From Elusimicrobia bacterium RIFCSPLOWO2_01_FULL_64_13 (lineage in GTDB: Bacteria > Elusimicrobiota > Elusimicrobia > 2-02-FULL-39-32), in the NCBI GenBank assembly GCA_001800095.1, contig MGUT01000025.1, positions 18,572 to 25,842 on the forward strand: a stretch of DNA of 7,271 bases. The letters run 5' to 3'. The position numbers and the translations under genes are program-made. This document shows positions 1-6,610 of the stretch, one piece after another. The notes below the pieces were generated by a model that did no database searches, was not told the DNA's origin, and was given only the letters and a program-made list of their open reading frames with translations. Within the stretch, counting starts at the first letter, position 1. Each line of letters opens with the position of its first letter.

Positions 1-553
1 GGTGGGCGGCGAGGTAGCGCCGGGCCTCGGCCCATTCCGGATCGGAGAGGGCCGCGGCGGCGCGAGGCTCTTTGTCCTCGGGGCCGGACCCCGCTTTTTG
101 CGGGCAGAACCGGCAGACGACCGCGCAGCGGGAATGGATGGAAAGGCGGGCGATCCCCCTCCCCGAACTCGTCAGCCGCCCGCCGGCGACCTTCATCTGG
201 TCGGGAAGGTAACCGCGGGGCGCGACGGTGGACGGGCGCATCTCTTCCAGCGCGGGGACCGTCTGCCTGCGTATGGGACAGGTATAATTGCCGGGGTCCA
301 TGAGGGAGGCCCAATAGGGCGTGATGGAAAACCCGAAGGACCCGGCGGAAAGCTGCAGCGCCCTTTTCTCATCGGAAGTCAGCGTGATCCATTTGCCCAG
401 CTCCGCCGCCGTGGAGATCCGGTTGAGCACGTGCCATTCCCAATCGTTCCATTGGGGAAGCCCGAAGAGCGACGCTTTTTTTTGGAGGAAGGCCGAACGG
501 CGGGAGGATCTGACCGCCGGCCTGGCCGGCCGCGGCCGGACCGGGTCGGTCAC
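1..553 (-). CDS. KamA-family radical SAM enzyme (lysine 2,3-aminomutase-like), 3' part outside the window
   Basis: I translated this frame directly from the minus strand; it stays open to the left edge, giving 184 residues of the N-terminal part. The KamA/EpmB-type leader is clear: ITPYWASLMD (residues 77-86), then CPIRRQTVP (92-100) and Y-L-P-D-Q (115-119). The radical SAM Cys triad follows as CxxxCxxC at C143, C147 and C150, which would hold the 4Fe-4S cluster that cleaves SAM. Lysine 2,3-aminomutases are PLP- and SAM-dependent, but the PLP lysine and substrate residues lie outside the window, so the substrate is unknown. The motif reads CRFCPQK rather than the usual CR-(H/Y)-C-(T/F)-R-R, so this may be a divergent member. 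The start is a GTG at 551-553 overlapping the TGA of the upstream HTH gene (GTGA). There is no good Shine-Dalgarno site, so translational coupling is inferred. The first ~27 residues are Arg/Pro-rich and not family-like, so the exact start is uncertain. Confidence 0.85.
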   Translation of the reverse strand, partial: MTDPVRPRPARPAVRSSRRSAFLQKKASLFGLPQWNDWEWHVLNRISTAAELGKWITLTSDEKRALQLSAGSFGFSITPYWASLMDPGNYTCPIRRQTVPALEEMRPSTVAPRGYLPDQMKVAGGRLTSSGRGIARLSIHSRCAVVCRFCPQKAGSGPEDKEPRAAAALSDPEWAEARRYLAAH

Positions 554-819
554 TGGGATCCGGGCTCGGGAGGGAAAAGGCGCATCTGCTCGTTCCCGCC
601 CGGATGGGTGATCAGTTTTTCATGGAGCCACTGGTCGATCACCGTCCTGGAAAAGCGGTATTGGCGTCCGATGCGGCTGGCCGGGATCTTCTTCTGGCGG
701 ATGAGGGCGTAGATCTTGGACTTCCCCATGCCCAGGTAGTCGGCCAGGGACTTGATGTCCATCACGTCCCGGACCGGACCGGCGGATTGTTTCGCTTTGC
801 GCCTCTTTCCTTTTTCCAT
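550..819 (-). CDS. Excisionase-family HTH DNA-binding protein (89 aa)
   Basis: This is a small basic protein with one excisionase/MerR-type helix-turn-helix (HTH_17-like) at about residues 20-66. It contains DIKSLADYLGMGKSKIYALI followed by KKIPASRIGRQYRFSR and IDQWL. This is the usual fold: recognition helix, a basic wing (G-R-Q-Y-R-F), and a C-terminal helix. The N-terminus is Lys/Arg-rich (MEKGKRRKAK) and may contact DNA. Despite the family name, many such proteins are not recombination factors. No integrase or att site is visible here, so I infer a local regulator, perhaps of its own operon. It is the first gene of a two-gene unit, and its stop overlaps the start of the KamA-like gene by four bases. 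The ATG at 819 was chosen because a promoter -10 box lies only 11 bases upstream. There is no Shine-Dalgarno site, so the message would be almost leaderless. Confidence 0.85.
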   Translation of the reverse strand: MEKGKRRKAKQSAGPVRDVMDIKSLADYLGMGKSKIYALIRQKKIPASRIGRQYRFSRTVIDQWLHEKLITHPGGNEQMRLFPPEPGSQ

Positions 820-830
820 TTACTGCCGTT

Positions 831-860
831 AATCTAGCAAACTCTGCCATATTCTGTCAA
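831..860 (-). promoter_or_regulatory. Sigma70-type promoter of the HTH/KamA operon
   Basis: On the minus strand, a perfect -35 box TTGACA (855-860) is followed by an 18-base spacer and a -10 box TAGATT (831-836, four of six consensus bases). The -10 box ends 11 bases before the ATG at 819, so the predicted transcript start is within about 5 bases of the start codon. The call rests on box match and spacing only. Confidence 0.65.
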
Positions 861-876
861 GAGGTCGCGGCCGAAC

Positions 877-953
877 GGGACCAATCTCATTTGAAGCCGG
901 GAGCGGCTTTTGATACCATAGCCCTGTGAAAAAATCCGCCAGGGACCAATCTC
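877..953. repeat. 12-base direct repeat flanking the glycosyltransferase promoter
   Basis: GGGACCAATCTC occurs at 877-888, just upstream of the -35-like box, and again at 942-953, inside the start of the coding region. The two copies are 65 bases apart, about six helical turns. An operator pair is possible, but chance cannot be excluded. Confidence 0.4.
891..919 (+). promoter_or_regulatory. Probable promoter of the glycosyltransferase gene
   Basis: A -35-like TTGAAG (891-896) is followed by a 17-base spacer and a -10-like TACCAT (914-919). A TG one base before the -10 box (911-912) fits an extended -10 element. The match is weaker than for the two minus-strand promoters. The expected transcript start falls at about 926, the GTG start codon itself, so the message would be leaderless. 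A 12-base direct repeat (877-888 and 942-953) flanks this promoter. Confidence 0.45.
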
Positions 954-2779
954 CCGCGGCTGGGACCGGGACATCGAACGCCGGGAGGATGCTTCTGCCG
1001 GCGGCGTTGCTGGCCGTCTTCGCCGCCCAGGCGCTCTGGCACGCGCGCAACGCCTCCCCCACTTACGACGAGCCCGGCCACCTCGCGGCGAGCTACCTCC
1101 TGGCGGAAACGGACCATCAGGACTACGACGTCGGCCACCCGCCCTTCCTCCGGACCCTTTTCTCCGTCCCTCTCCGGTTCCTCGACCCGGGATTCCCGGC
1201 GGGACGCGGCCGGCCGGAGGTCCCCAAGAGCGTTCCCCTGGCCTTGAGGCCCTCCCCGACCCTCTACACCTACGCCGCCGAATTCCTCTACGCCTCCTCC
1301 GCCGCCCCGGACCAGATGATCTTCCTGGCGAGGTGCGTCACGGTCTGCCTCGGCGTCCTCCTGGGGATCTGGGTCTATCTCTGGTCTTCCGATATGCACG
1401 GCCGGGCCGGAGGCGTCTTCTCCCTGGCGCTGTTCGCTCTCTGCCCGAACCTGATCGCCCACGGTTCGCTCGTCACCACGGACTTGGGAGGCGTCGCGTT
1501 CGCCGTGGGGTTCCTCTATTATTTCACCCTGCTCCTGAAAAAACCGGGCGCCTGGCGCGCCGCCGCGGCCGGGGCCGTTCTCGGCCTGGCCCTCCTGTGC
1601 AAACACACCAATCTCTATCTCGCGCCTTTCGCCGTCGCGGTCCTGCCTTTCTTCGGGACGGGCGCGGGATTCAAGGCGCGCGTCAAGGAATGGGCGAGGC
1701 TCTCGGCGGTACTGGCTTTCACATCCTGGATGGTCGTCTGCGCCGGTTACGGTTTCAGGGAGGTCTTCACGCCTCACGTCCTGCAGGAAGAGGACTGGTC
1801 GGACCTGGGGGCGGGGCCCGCCATCCGGGCCGTTTACAGTCGGACCCCTCTTCCGGACTCGTTCCTCCGGGGCGTCGCGTTCGGCGTCCACCACAACGGG
1901 AGGGGCCACGGCGCCTTCTTCATGGGAAGATACGGCGGGACCGGCTGGCCGGCCTATTTCCCCGTCGCTTTTTTGGCGAAGTCTCCCCTGGCGGTCCTGA
2001 TATTTTCAGCCGTTTGGGTCTGGGTCCTGCTCCGGACCAAAAATAGATTGAGCCCATCGGAGATCGTGGCGGCCCTCGCCGGACTCCTCCTCATGGCCAA
2101 CGCGATGAACGCCAAGATCAATATCGGAGTCCGGCACGTCCTCCTTTGTTATCCCCTTCTCTACGTCCTCCTGGGGCGCCTGGCCGCCCTGCCCTGGGCC
2201 GGGTCGCGGGGAGGCAGGGCGGCCGGGGCGGCCCTGCTCTGCGCCATGGCCTACGAGACCTTCTCCGTCGCCCCGCATTACCTCGCCTTCTTCAACCGCG
2301 CGGCCGGCGGCCCCGCCGGCGGAGCGCGCCTCCTGTCCGACTCCAATATCGACTGGGGACAGGACCTCAAACACCTCGCCCGGTTCATGGAAAAGGAAGG
2401 GAACCCGGAGCTCCTCCTCTCCTATTTCGGCACGGCCGTGCCCATGGCCTACGGCCTCCGCTACCAGGAGCTGCCCGCGGTCTGGACCTACCCCAGCTCG
2501 CCCCGCGTCAATTCCGCGGAACCCGGGAGGGAGCTCTGCGCCGTCAGCGTGACGAACCTCCAGGGGACCTATTTTTCCGGCCACTCCCTGTACAAGTGGC
2601 TGTGGGAAAAGGAACCCCTGGCGAGGATCGGCTGGTCGATCCACGTCTACGACGTGACGGACGATCTGGAGTCCCAGAAGAAGTTCCTGGAGATCTACGC
2701 GGGCAGGGGAGACAGGGAGAAAGCTTTCAGGCAGGCGGAAAGGGTCAGGCGGTTGGAGAAAAAGCTCAAGCTTTCTTGA
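926..2779 (+). CDS. GT-C fold (family 39-like) polyprenyl-phosphate-dependent membrane glycosyltransferase
   Basis: This 617-residue integral membrane protein is likely to move a sugar from a polyprenyl-phosphate sugar donor to an acceptor at the outer face of the inner membrane. Acceptor and sugar cannot be read from the sequence. Family signs in order: hydrophobic segment 22-37; acidic loop motif TYDEPGH (46-52), the GT-C catalytic/metal Asp-Glu position; HPPF (71-74); further hydrophobic segments at roughly 131-153, 163-183, 187-204, 211-243, 258-275, 343-370, 379-395, 402-424 and 431-456. IGVRHVLLCYP (400-410) and SDSNIDWGQDLKHL (471-484) are typical of the PMT/ArnT-like superfamily. The soluble C-terminus ends in a charged helix (about 585-617). 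The GTG at 926 keeps the whole frame and fits the promoter placed 6 bases upstream. An ATG at 989 (residue 22) has GGGAGG directly abutting it, too close for a normal Shine-Dalgarno, but remains an alternative. Its 3' end overlaps the convergent ACT gene by 14 bases. Confidence 0.82.
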   Translation: MKKSARDQSPAAGTGTSNAGRMLLPAALLAVFAAQALWHARNASPTYDEPGHLAASYLLAETDHQDYDVGHPPFLRTLFSVPLRFLDPGFPAGRGRPEVPKSVPLALRPSPTLYTYAAEFLYASSAAPDQMIFLARCVTVCLGVLLGIWVYLWSSDMHGRAGGVFSLALFALCPNLIAHGSLVTTDLGGVAFAVGFLYYFTLLLKKPGAWRAAAAGAVLGLALLCKHTNLYLAPFAVAVLPFFGTGAGFKARVKEWARLSAVLAFTSWMVVCAGYGFREVFTPHVLQEEDWSDLGAGPAIRAVYSRTPLPDSFLRGVAFGVHHNGRGHGAFFMGRYGGTGWPAYFPVAFLAKSPLAVLIFSAVWVWVLLRTKNRLSPSEIVAALAGLLLMANAMNAKINIGVRHVLLCYPLLYVLLGRLAALPWAGSRGGRAAGAALLCAMAYETFSVAPHYLAFFNRAAGGPAGGARLLSDSNIDWGQDLKHLARFMEKEGNPELLLSYFGTAVPMAYGLRYQELPAVWTYPSSPRVNSAEPGRELCAVSVTNLQGTYFSGHSLYKWLWEKEPLARIGWSIHVYDVTDDLESQKKFLEIYAGRGDREKAFRQAERVRRLEKKLKLS

Positions 2780-3197
2780 CGCGTTTGAGGGTCTGGAGGC
2801 CGCGCCTGGCGTCTTTCGCCGTGTCGAACACGAAGAAGGCGATGAATTTCCTGCCGTAAACGGAAGCGGCCAGGCCCCGGAGATTGATGCCGGCGTCGGC
2901 CACGGCCCCCGTCATCCTGTGCCCGAGGCCGGTCCGGTTGGTCCCCTCGACGCGCACCGTCGAAAGCGTCCGGGCCTCGATGAATCCGCAGTCGCGCGCC
3001 GCGTCCTCCTGGCGGGCTCCCTTGAGGGGCGAAACGAACAGCACGCCCTTGCCGGGACGCTCCGGCTGGCGGCGGGCCAGGATGAACTCGAGGTTCGCCC
3101 CCGCCTTCGCGAGGGCGGCCAGCTTGCCGGAGACCGAGCCCGGCCTGTCCTTCAGCTCCGCGATCCACACCTTCACCATCCCGGCTTTATGGCTCAT
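2766..3197 (-). CDS. Tandem ACT-domain protein (143 aa)
   Basis: This small cytoplasmic protein appears to be built only of two ACT-like halves. The first (about residues 8-72) starts VKVWIAELKDRPGSVSGKL, with the characteristic D-R-P-G ligand-loop motif at 17-20. The second (about 79-140) has VRVEGTNRTGLGHRMTGAVA and ends AFFVFDTAKDARRGLQTL. ACT domains usually bind amino acids or similar small ligands and mediate allostery. No catalytic domain is attached, so the partner is unknown. It is the third gene of the shc-hpnH operon, 19 bases after the hpnH stop. The ATG at 3197 is preceded by GGGAGGAA five bases upstream, which decides against the internal Met at residue 7. A role in hopanoid control is only suggested by position. 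The 3' end overlaps the convergent glycosyltransferase gene, and I see no clear terminator. Confidence 0.8.
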   Translation of the reverse strand: MSHKAGMVKVWIAELKDRPGSVSGKLAALAKAGANLEFILARRQPERPGKGVLFVSPLKGARQEDAARDCGFIEARTLSTVRVEGTNRTGLGHRMTGAVADAGINLRGLAASVYGRKFIAFFVFDTAKDARRGLQTLKRVKKA

Positions 3198-3200
3198 AAT

Positions 3201-3208
3201 TTCCTCCC
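3201..3208 (-). promoter_or_regulatory. Ribosome binding site of the ACT gene
   Basis: On the minus strand, GGGAGGAA is followed by ATT and the ATG at 3197; the GGAGG core sits five bases from the start codon. This is a strong Shine-Dalgarno site, and it fixes the first ATG as the start. It lies in the short gap after the hpnH stop. Confidence 0.8.
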
Positions 3209-3216
3209 GAACCGGT

Positions 3217-4320
3217 TCATCCCGCCGTGACGGTCTCCACTCCGCGTTCCGCGCCGCCGGACCCCGATTCCGGGGCAGGGACCTTTGCGTCCGGACCGCC
3301 GGGATACCCGCCGCCCCGGCCCAGGGCGGATTTGAGGGCCTCGACGGGATGGGCGAAGGTGTCGTCCACCGCCGACGGCTCGAAGCCGACGTGGACCATG
3401 CAGTTGGCGCACTTGGGGTTGCCCGACGCGTGGCCGTATTCCTCCCAGCGCGTGGATTCGAGGAGTTCGCGGTAGGTCCCGGCGTAGCCGGCGTCGGCCA
3501 TGAGGTAGCAGGGCTTCTGCCAGCCGAAGACGTTCCGGAGCGGGTTGCCCCAGGCGGTGCAGTCGTAGTTCCTTCTGCCTTCGAGGAAATCCAGATAGAA
3601 CGTGCTGTGGTTGAAGGGCCAGCCCTTTTTCCTCCAGCCGCGGAGGGCTTCGCGGAACCAGGAGCGCGTGCGCTCGCGCTTGAGGAAGATGTTCTTGCCG
3701 GGCGCCTTCTCGTAGGCGTAGCCCGGCGATATCATCATCCCGTCCACTCCCAGCTCCTTGGCGTATTCGAAGAATTCGCGGAACTCCCCCGCGTCCTCGC
3801 CTTCGAAGACGGTGGTGTTCGTCATCACGCAGAACCCGCGCGCCTTGGCCAGCTTGATCGCGCTCACGGCGGTCCGGAAGACCCCTTCCCGGCAGACCAT
3901 GCGGTCGTGGGTCTTCTCCAGGCCGTCCAGGTGCACGCTGAAGATCAGGTTGGGCGAAGGTTGGAAGCGGTGCAGGTTCTTCTCGAGCAGGATGGCGTTG
4001 GTGCAGAGATAGACGTACTTCCCCCGCTCGATGAGGCCGGAGACGATCCTGTCGATCTCCGCGTGGGCGAGCGGCTCCCCGCCCGCGACCGAGACGACCG
4101 GCGCCCCGCACTCCTCGGCGGAAGCCCAGCATTCCTCCGGGGAGAGGCGCTTCTTGAGGACCTCGACCGGGTACTGGATCTTGCCGCAGCCCGCGCACTC
4201 CAGGTTGCAGGCGAGGATGGGCTCCAGCATCATCACGAGAGGGTACTTCCTCCGGCCCAGGAGCTTCTGCCTGACGAGATAGCTTCCGATCGAGAACTTC
4301 ATCCTTAATGGTACGCCCAT
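3217..4320 (-). CDS. hpnH: HpnH, radical SAM adenosylhopane synthase
   Basis: HpnH couples the 5'-deoxyadenosyl radical of SAM to diploptene to form adenosylhopane, the first step in side-chain extension of C35 hopanoids. The 367-residue length is normal for the family. The N-terminus (MGVPLR, then KYPLVMMLEP) is HpnH-like. The radical SAM triad is CNLECAGC (C38, C42, C45), followed by a GGEP SAM-binding loop at 80-83 (AGGEP 79-83). The C-terminal half carries the HpnH signature CTAWGNPLRNVFGWQKPCYL (254-273) and a CANC pair (304-307). These extra cysteines fit the C-terminal domain of the family (DUF3463-type), though cluster binding there is not shown by sequence alone. The last ~33 residues are Gly/Pro-rich and look like a disordered tail. 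The start at 4320 has AAGGAGG four bases upstream. It is the second gene of the operon, 18 bases after shc, which makes its substrate. No hpnG is present nearby. Confidence 0.95.
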   Translation of the reverse strand: MGVPLRMKFSIGSYLVRQKLLGRRKYPLVMMLEPILACNLECAGCGKIQYPVEVLKKRLSPEECWASAEECGAPVVSVAGGEPLAHAEIDRIVSGLIERGKYVYLCTNAILLEKNLHRFQPSPNLIFSVHLDGLEKTHDRMVCREGVFRTAVSAIKLAKARGFCVMTNTTVFEGEDAGEFREFFEYAKELGVDGMMISPGYAYEKAPGKNIFLKRERTRSWFREALRGWRKKGWPFNHSTFYLDFLEGRRNYDCTAWGNPLRNVFGWQKPCYLMADAGYAGTYRELLESTRWEEYGHASGNPKCANCMVHVGFEPSAVDDTFAHPVEALKSALGRGGGYPGGPDAKVPAPESGSGGAERGVETVTAG

Positions 4321-4324
4321 GGAA

Positions 4325-4331
4325 CCTCCTT
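4325..4331 (-). promoter_or_regulatory. Ribosome binding site of hpnH
   Basis: On the minus strand, AAGGAGG is followed by TTCC and the ATG at 4320. It is a near-perfect anti-16S match lying inside the 18-base shc-hpnH gap. It selects the ATG at 4320 over the internal ATG at 4302 (Met7). Confidence 0.85.
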
Positions 4332-4338
4332 GAAAGGC

Positions 4339-6561
4339 CTACAGAACCGGCGCGGAGCGCCGTTCCGCTTCGGAATAAGCGCGGAGCCTGTGCCCGTCCC
4401 GGACCGCCGGCAGCCGGGACTTGTACGCTCCGAGGGCCAGGAGGGGAAAATAGTCCCGGTAGAGGGTATAGTCCAGGTAAAAGACCTTGGGGAACCCCGT
4501 GCCGGTGAATTCGGACTCGTCCCAGGTCCCGTCGGGATTCTGCGTGGACAGGAGGAACTTCAAAGCGTTCTCCACCGCCGGGTCGCGCACCAGGCCCGAG
4601 GCCAGGAGGCCCATCAGCCCCCAGGCGGTCTGGGACGGGGTGGAGGGGCCTTTCCCCTTGCGCGAAGGGTCGTCGTAGCTGTCGCACCTTTCCCCCCAGC
4701 CGCCGTCGGGATTCTGAACGGACTTCAGCCAGCGGACCGCCCTCTGGACGTATTCGGAGCGCATGTCCTCGCCGATCGCGGAAAGCCCCCGCAGCACCTG
4801 CCAGGTCCCGTAGATGTAATTCACGCCCCAGCGTCCGTACCAGGAACCGTCCGGCTCCTGCTCCCTTTTGAGGAAATCGAGGGCGTGGCGCACGCAGGGG
4901 TAGGACTTGTCGTAGCCCACCATCCCCAGGAGCTCGAGCACGCGGGCCGTGATGTCGGACGTGGGCGGGTCGATCATGGCGTTATGGTCGGCGAAGGGGA
5001 TCTTCTCGAAGATGGACTTGACGTTGTCGCGGTCGAACGCCGCCCAGCCGCCGGAGGCGCATTGCATGGAAAGCATCCAGTTCAAGCCCCGCAGGTAGGA
5101 CTTCTCGCGCTCCTGGGACAGGAAATCGTCGGAGAGGTGCACGAGCCGCAGAGACAACAGCACCATGGCCGTGTCGTCCACGTCGGGATAGAAATCGTTC
5201 GCGTATTCGAAGGCCCAGCCGCCTATGGGCCCGGAAGGGTTCTTGACCTTCCAGTCGCCTTCGCGCCGGATCTCTTTTTCGATCAGCCAGCGCGTGGCCC
5301 GGACGAGACTGTCGTGGTCGCGCCGCAGCCCCGATTCGGCCAGGGCGATCACGGAGATGGCCGTGTCCCAGATGGGCGAGAGGCAGGGCTGGATCTCGAG
5401 GCCGTCGATCTCCGGCCGGTCGATCTCGTAGTCCTCCAGGGCCTTGAGCTGTCCCTGGATGAAGGGATGGCTTTCCGGGTAGCCGAGGCATTCGAGAGCG
5501 AGGATGGCGTTCATGATGGCGGGGAATATGGCGGCCAGCCCGTCCGAATCCTGGAAATGCTCTATCATCCAGTTCTTGGCGAGGCCCAGGGACCAGGTGC
5601 GGAAGAAGTGCGGGCCGCGGCCTTCCATGGTCTTGAAGAAGGAGTCCCACAGGAGGAAGAACTTCCTCCAGGAGAAGACGCCTTCGTCCACCGGCGCGGG
5701 CGAGCCCACCGGCGCCCAGCGGGGTTTCCCCGGCTCGAAAAGCTCGTTGAGCCCCCCGTTCTCCGGCAGGGTCTTCCTCGGGCCCTTGGCCCAGACGATG
5801 GACAGAGGGATGACGATGCCCCTGGTCCAGGAGGACATCTCGTAGATGTTGAAATAGAACCACTTCGGGAAGAGCATGAGCTCGGGAGGGATGGCGGGCA
5901 CCCCTTTCCAGTCGTACAGGCCGAAGAGGGCCATGTAGAACTTGGAGTAGGAATTGACCTTGTGGATGCCGCCCATCTCCAATATCCTGCGCCGGGCCCT
6001 GGCCAGGGGAGGCGAATCCTTGGAATGGCCGGCCACTTTCAGGGCCCAGTAGGCCTTCACGGTGGCCGAGATGTCCGACGGCCCTCCGCGGTATATGTTC
6101 CAGCCCCCGTCCGGGGTCTGCTGGGAGAGGATGGTGTTGGCCAGTTTCCTCACCTTGTCTTTCTTGGCGTCCAGCCAGCCCATGTAGGCGTAGAGGATGA
6201 TGGTGTCGGACTCGAGGGTGGTGTCGGCGCGCAGGTCCGCGCACCAGTAGCCCTTTTCGGGGTTCTGTTTGGCCAGGAGGGCCGCCTGGGCCCGGCCGAC
6301 GGCCGAGTCGAGGATGAGGTCCAGGTCCGGCGAGCCGCCGTTGCCGGACTTGTGCCTGCGGCCGTTGTGGCCGTTGCCGCCGTTGTTGAAGAGGTTGTCC
6401 CAGTTCTTGGGCTTGATGAAGAGGTTCGACCGGGACATCGAGGGGATGACCCGGGACGCGTTGCGCTCGATGAGGTCGGAATTGACGTAGGAAACGATCT
6501 CGTCGACCAGCTTCCTGACCTGTTCGGTCTTGGGGGAATGCGGCTTGGACTTCCTGGTCAT
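4339..6561 (-). CDS. shc: Squalene-hopene cyclase with an N-terminal extension
   Basis: This enzyme cyclises squalene to hopene/diploplterol-type pentacyclic triterpenes and acts as a monotopic membrane protein. It has 740 residues, longer than the ~630-680 usual for the family. The catalytic motif DVDDTA (460-465) fits DXDD, the general acid that protonates squalene. SPIWDTAIS (395-403) is the second conserved block. Repeats of the QW type are visible: QTPDGGW (148-154), CASGGWAAF (501-509), EQEPDGSW (567-574), QNPDGGW (616-622) and QNPDGTW (674-680). The cyclase part starts near residue 80 (LDLILDSAVGRAQAALLAKQ). Ahead of it are a charged helix-like stretch (10-30) and a Gly/Asn-rich linker (59-76), which are not family-typical. 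The ATG at 6561 sits 10 bases after a strong -10 box and has no Shine-Dalgarno site. The next in-frame ATG (6438, residue 42) has none either. It is the first gene of the shc-hpnH-ACT operon. Confidence 0.96.
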   Translation of the reverse strand: MTRKSKPHSPKTEQVRKLVDEIVSYVNSDLIERNASRVIPSMSRSNLFIKPKNWDNLFNNGGNGHNGRRHKSGNGGSPDLDLILDSAVGRAQAALLAKQNPEKGYWCADLRADTTLESDTIILYAYMGWLDAKKDKVRKLANTILSQQTPDGGWNIYRGGPSDISATVKAYWALKVAGHSKDSPPLARARRRILEMGGIHKVNSYSKFYMALFGLYDWKGVPAIPPELMLFPKWFYFNIYEMSSWTRGIVIPLSIVWAKGPRKTLPENGGLNELFEPGKPRWAPVGSPAPVDEGVFSWRKFFLLWDSFFKTMEGRGPHFFRTWSLGLAKNWMIEHFQDSDGLAAIFPAIMNAILALECLGYPESHPFIQGQLKALEDYEIDRPEIDGLEIQPCLSPIWDTAISVIALAESGLRRDHDSLVRATRWLIEKEIRREGDWKVKNPSGPIGGWAFEYANDFYPDVDDTAMVLLSLRLVHLSDDFLSQEREKSYLRGLNWMLSMQCASGGWAAFDRDNVKSIFEKIPFADHNAMIDPPTSDITARVLELLGMVGYDKSYPCVRHALDFLKREQEPDGSWYGRWGVNYIYGTWQVLRGLSAIGEDMRSEYVQRAVRWLKSVQNPDGGWGERCDSYDDPSRKGKGPSTPSQTAWGLMGLLASGLVRDPAVENALKFLLSTQNPDGTWDESEFTGTGFPKVFYLDYTLYRDYFPLLALGAYKSRLPAVRDGHRLRAYSEAERRSAPVL

Positions 6562-6571
6562 TTAAGGTGAA

Positions 6572-6600
6572 ATTCTAGTAAATTTCCGTCTGAATGTCAA
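6572..6600 (-). promoter_or_regulatory. Strong sigma70-type promoter of the shc-hpnH-ACT operon
   Basis: On the minus strand, a perfect TTGACA (6595-6600) is followed by exactly 17 bases and TAGAAT (6572-6577, five of six consensus bases). The -10 box ends 10 bases before the shc ATG, so the transcript should start about 4 bases ahead of it. It lies just downstream of the tmRNA terminator, so the operon is probably independent of ssrA transcription. Confidence 0.8.
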
Positions 6601-6610
6601 GGTAGAATGG

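Noticed and set aside
526..539. A perfect 14-base palindrome, CCGGCCGCGGCCGG.
   Set aside because: It is made only of G and C in a GC-rich, Arg/Pro-coding stretch, where such palindromes arise easily. There is no T tract and no second copy seen.
2..712. A 236-codon plus-strand open frame at the left edge.
   Set aside because: The minus strand here encodes recognisable KamA motifs and an excisionase-type HTH; the plus-strand translation is low-complexity Gly/Arg/Pro.
2761..2774. A small inverted repeat, AAAGCT-CA-AGCTTT, at the convergent gene ends, considered as a bidirectional terminator.
   Set aside because: The loop is only two bases, the stem is weak and AT-rich, and no T tract follows on either strand.
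2884..4308. A 474-codon open frame on the plus strand across the ACT gene and hpnH.
   Set aside because: It is a shadow of two genuine minus-strand genes with clear families and ribosome binding sites, and its translation shows no domain.
4330..6570. A 746-codon open frame on the plus strand, antisense to shc.
   Set aside because: It mirrors the GC-rich codon pattern of shc, has no recognisable domain, and its translation is rich in Gly, Val, Glu and Pro as expected of an antisense shadow. The minus-strand product is an unmistakable cyclase.
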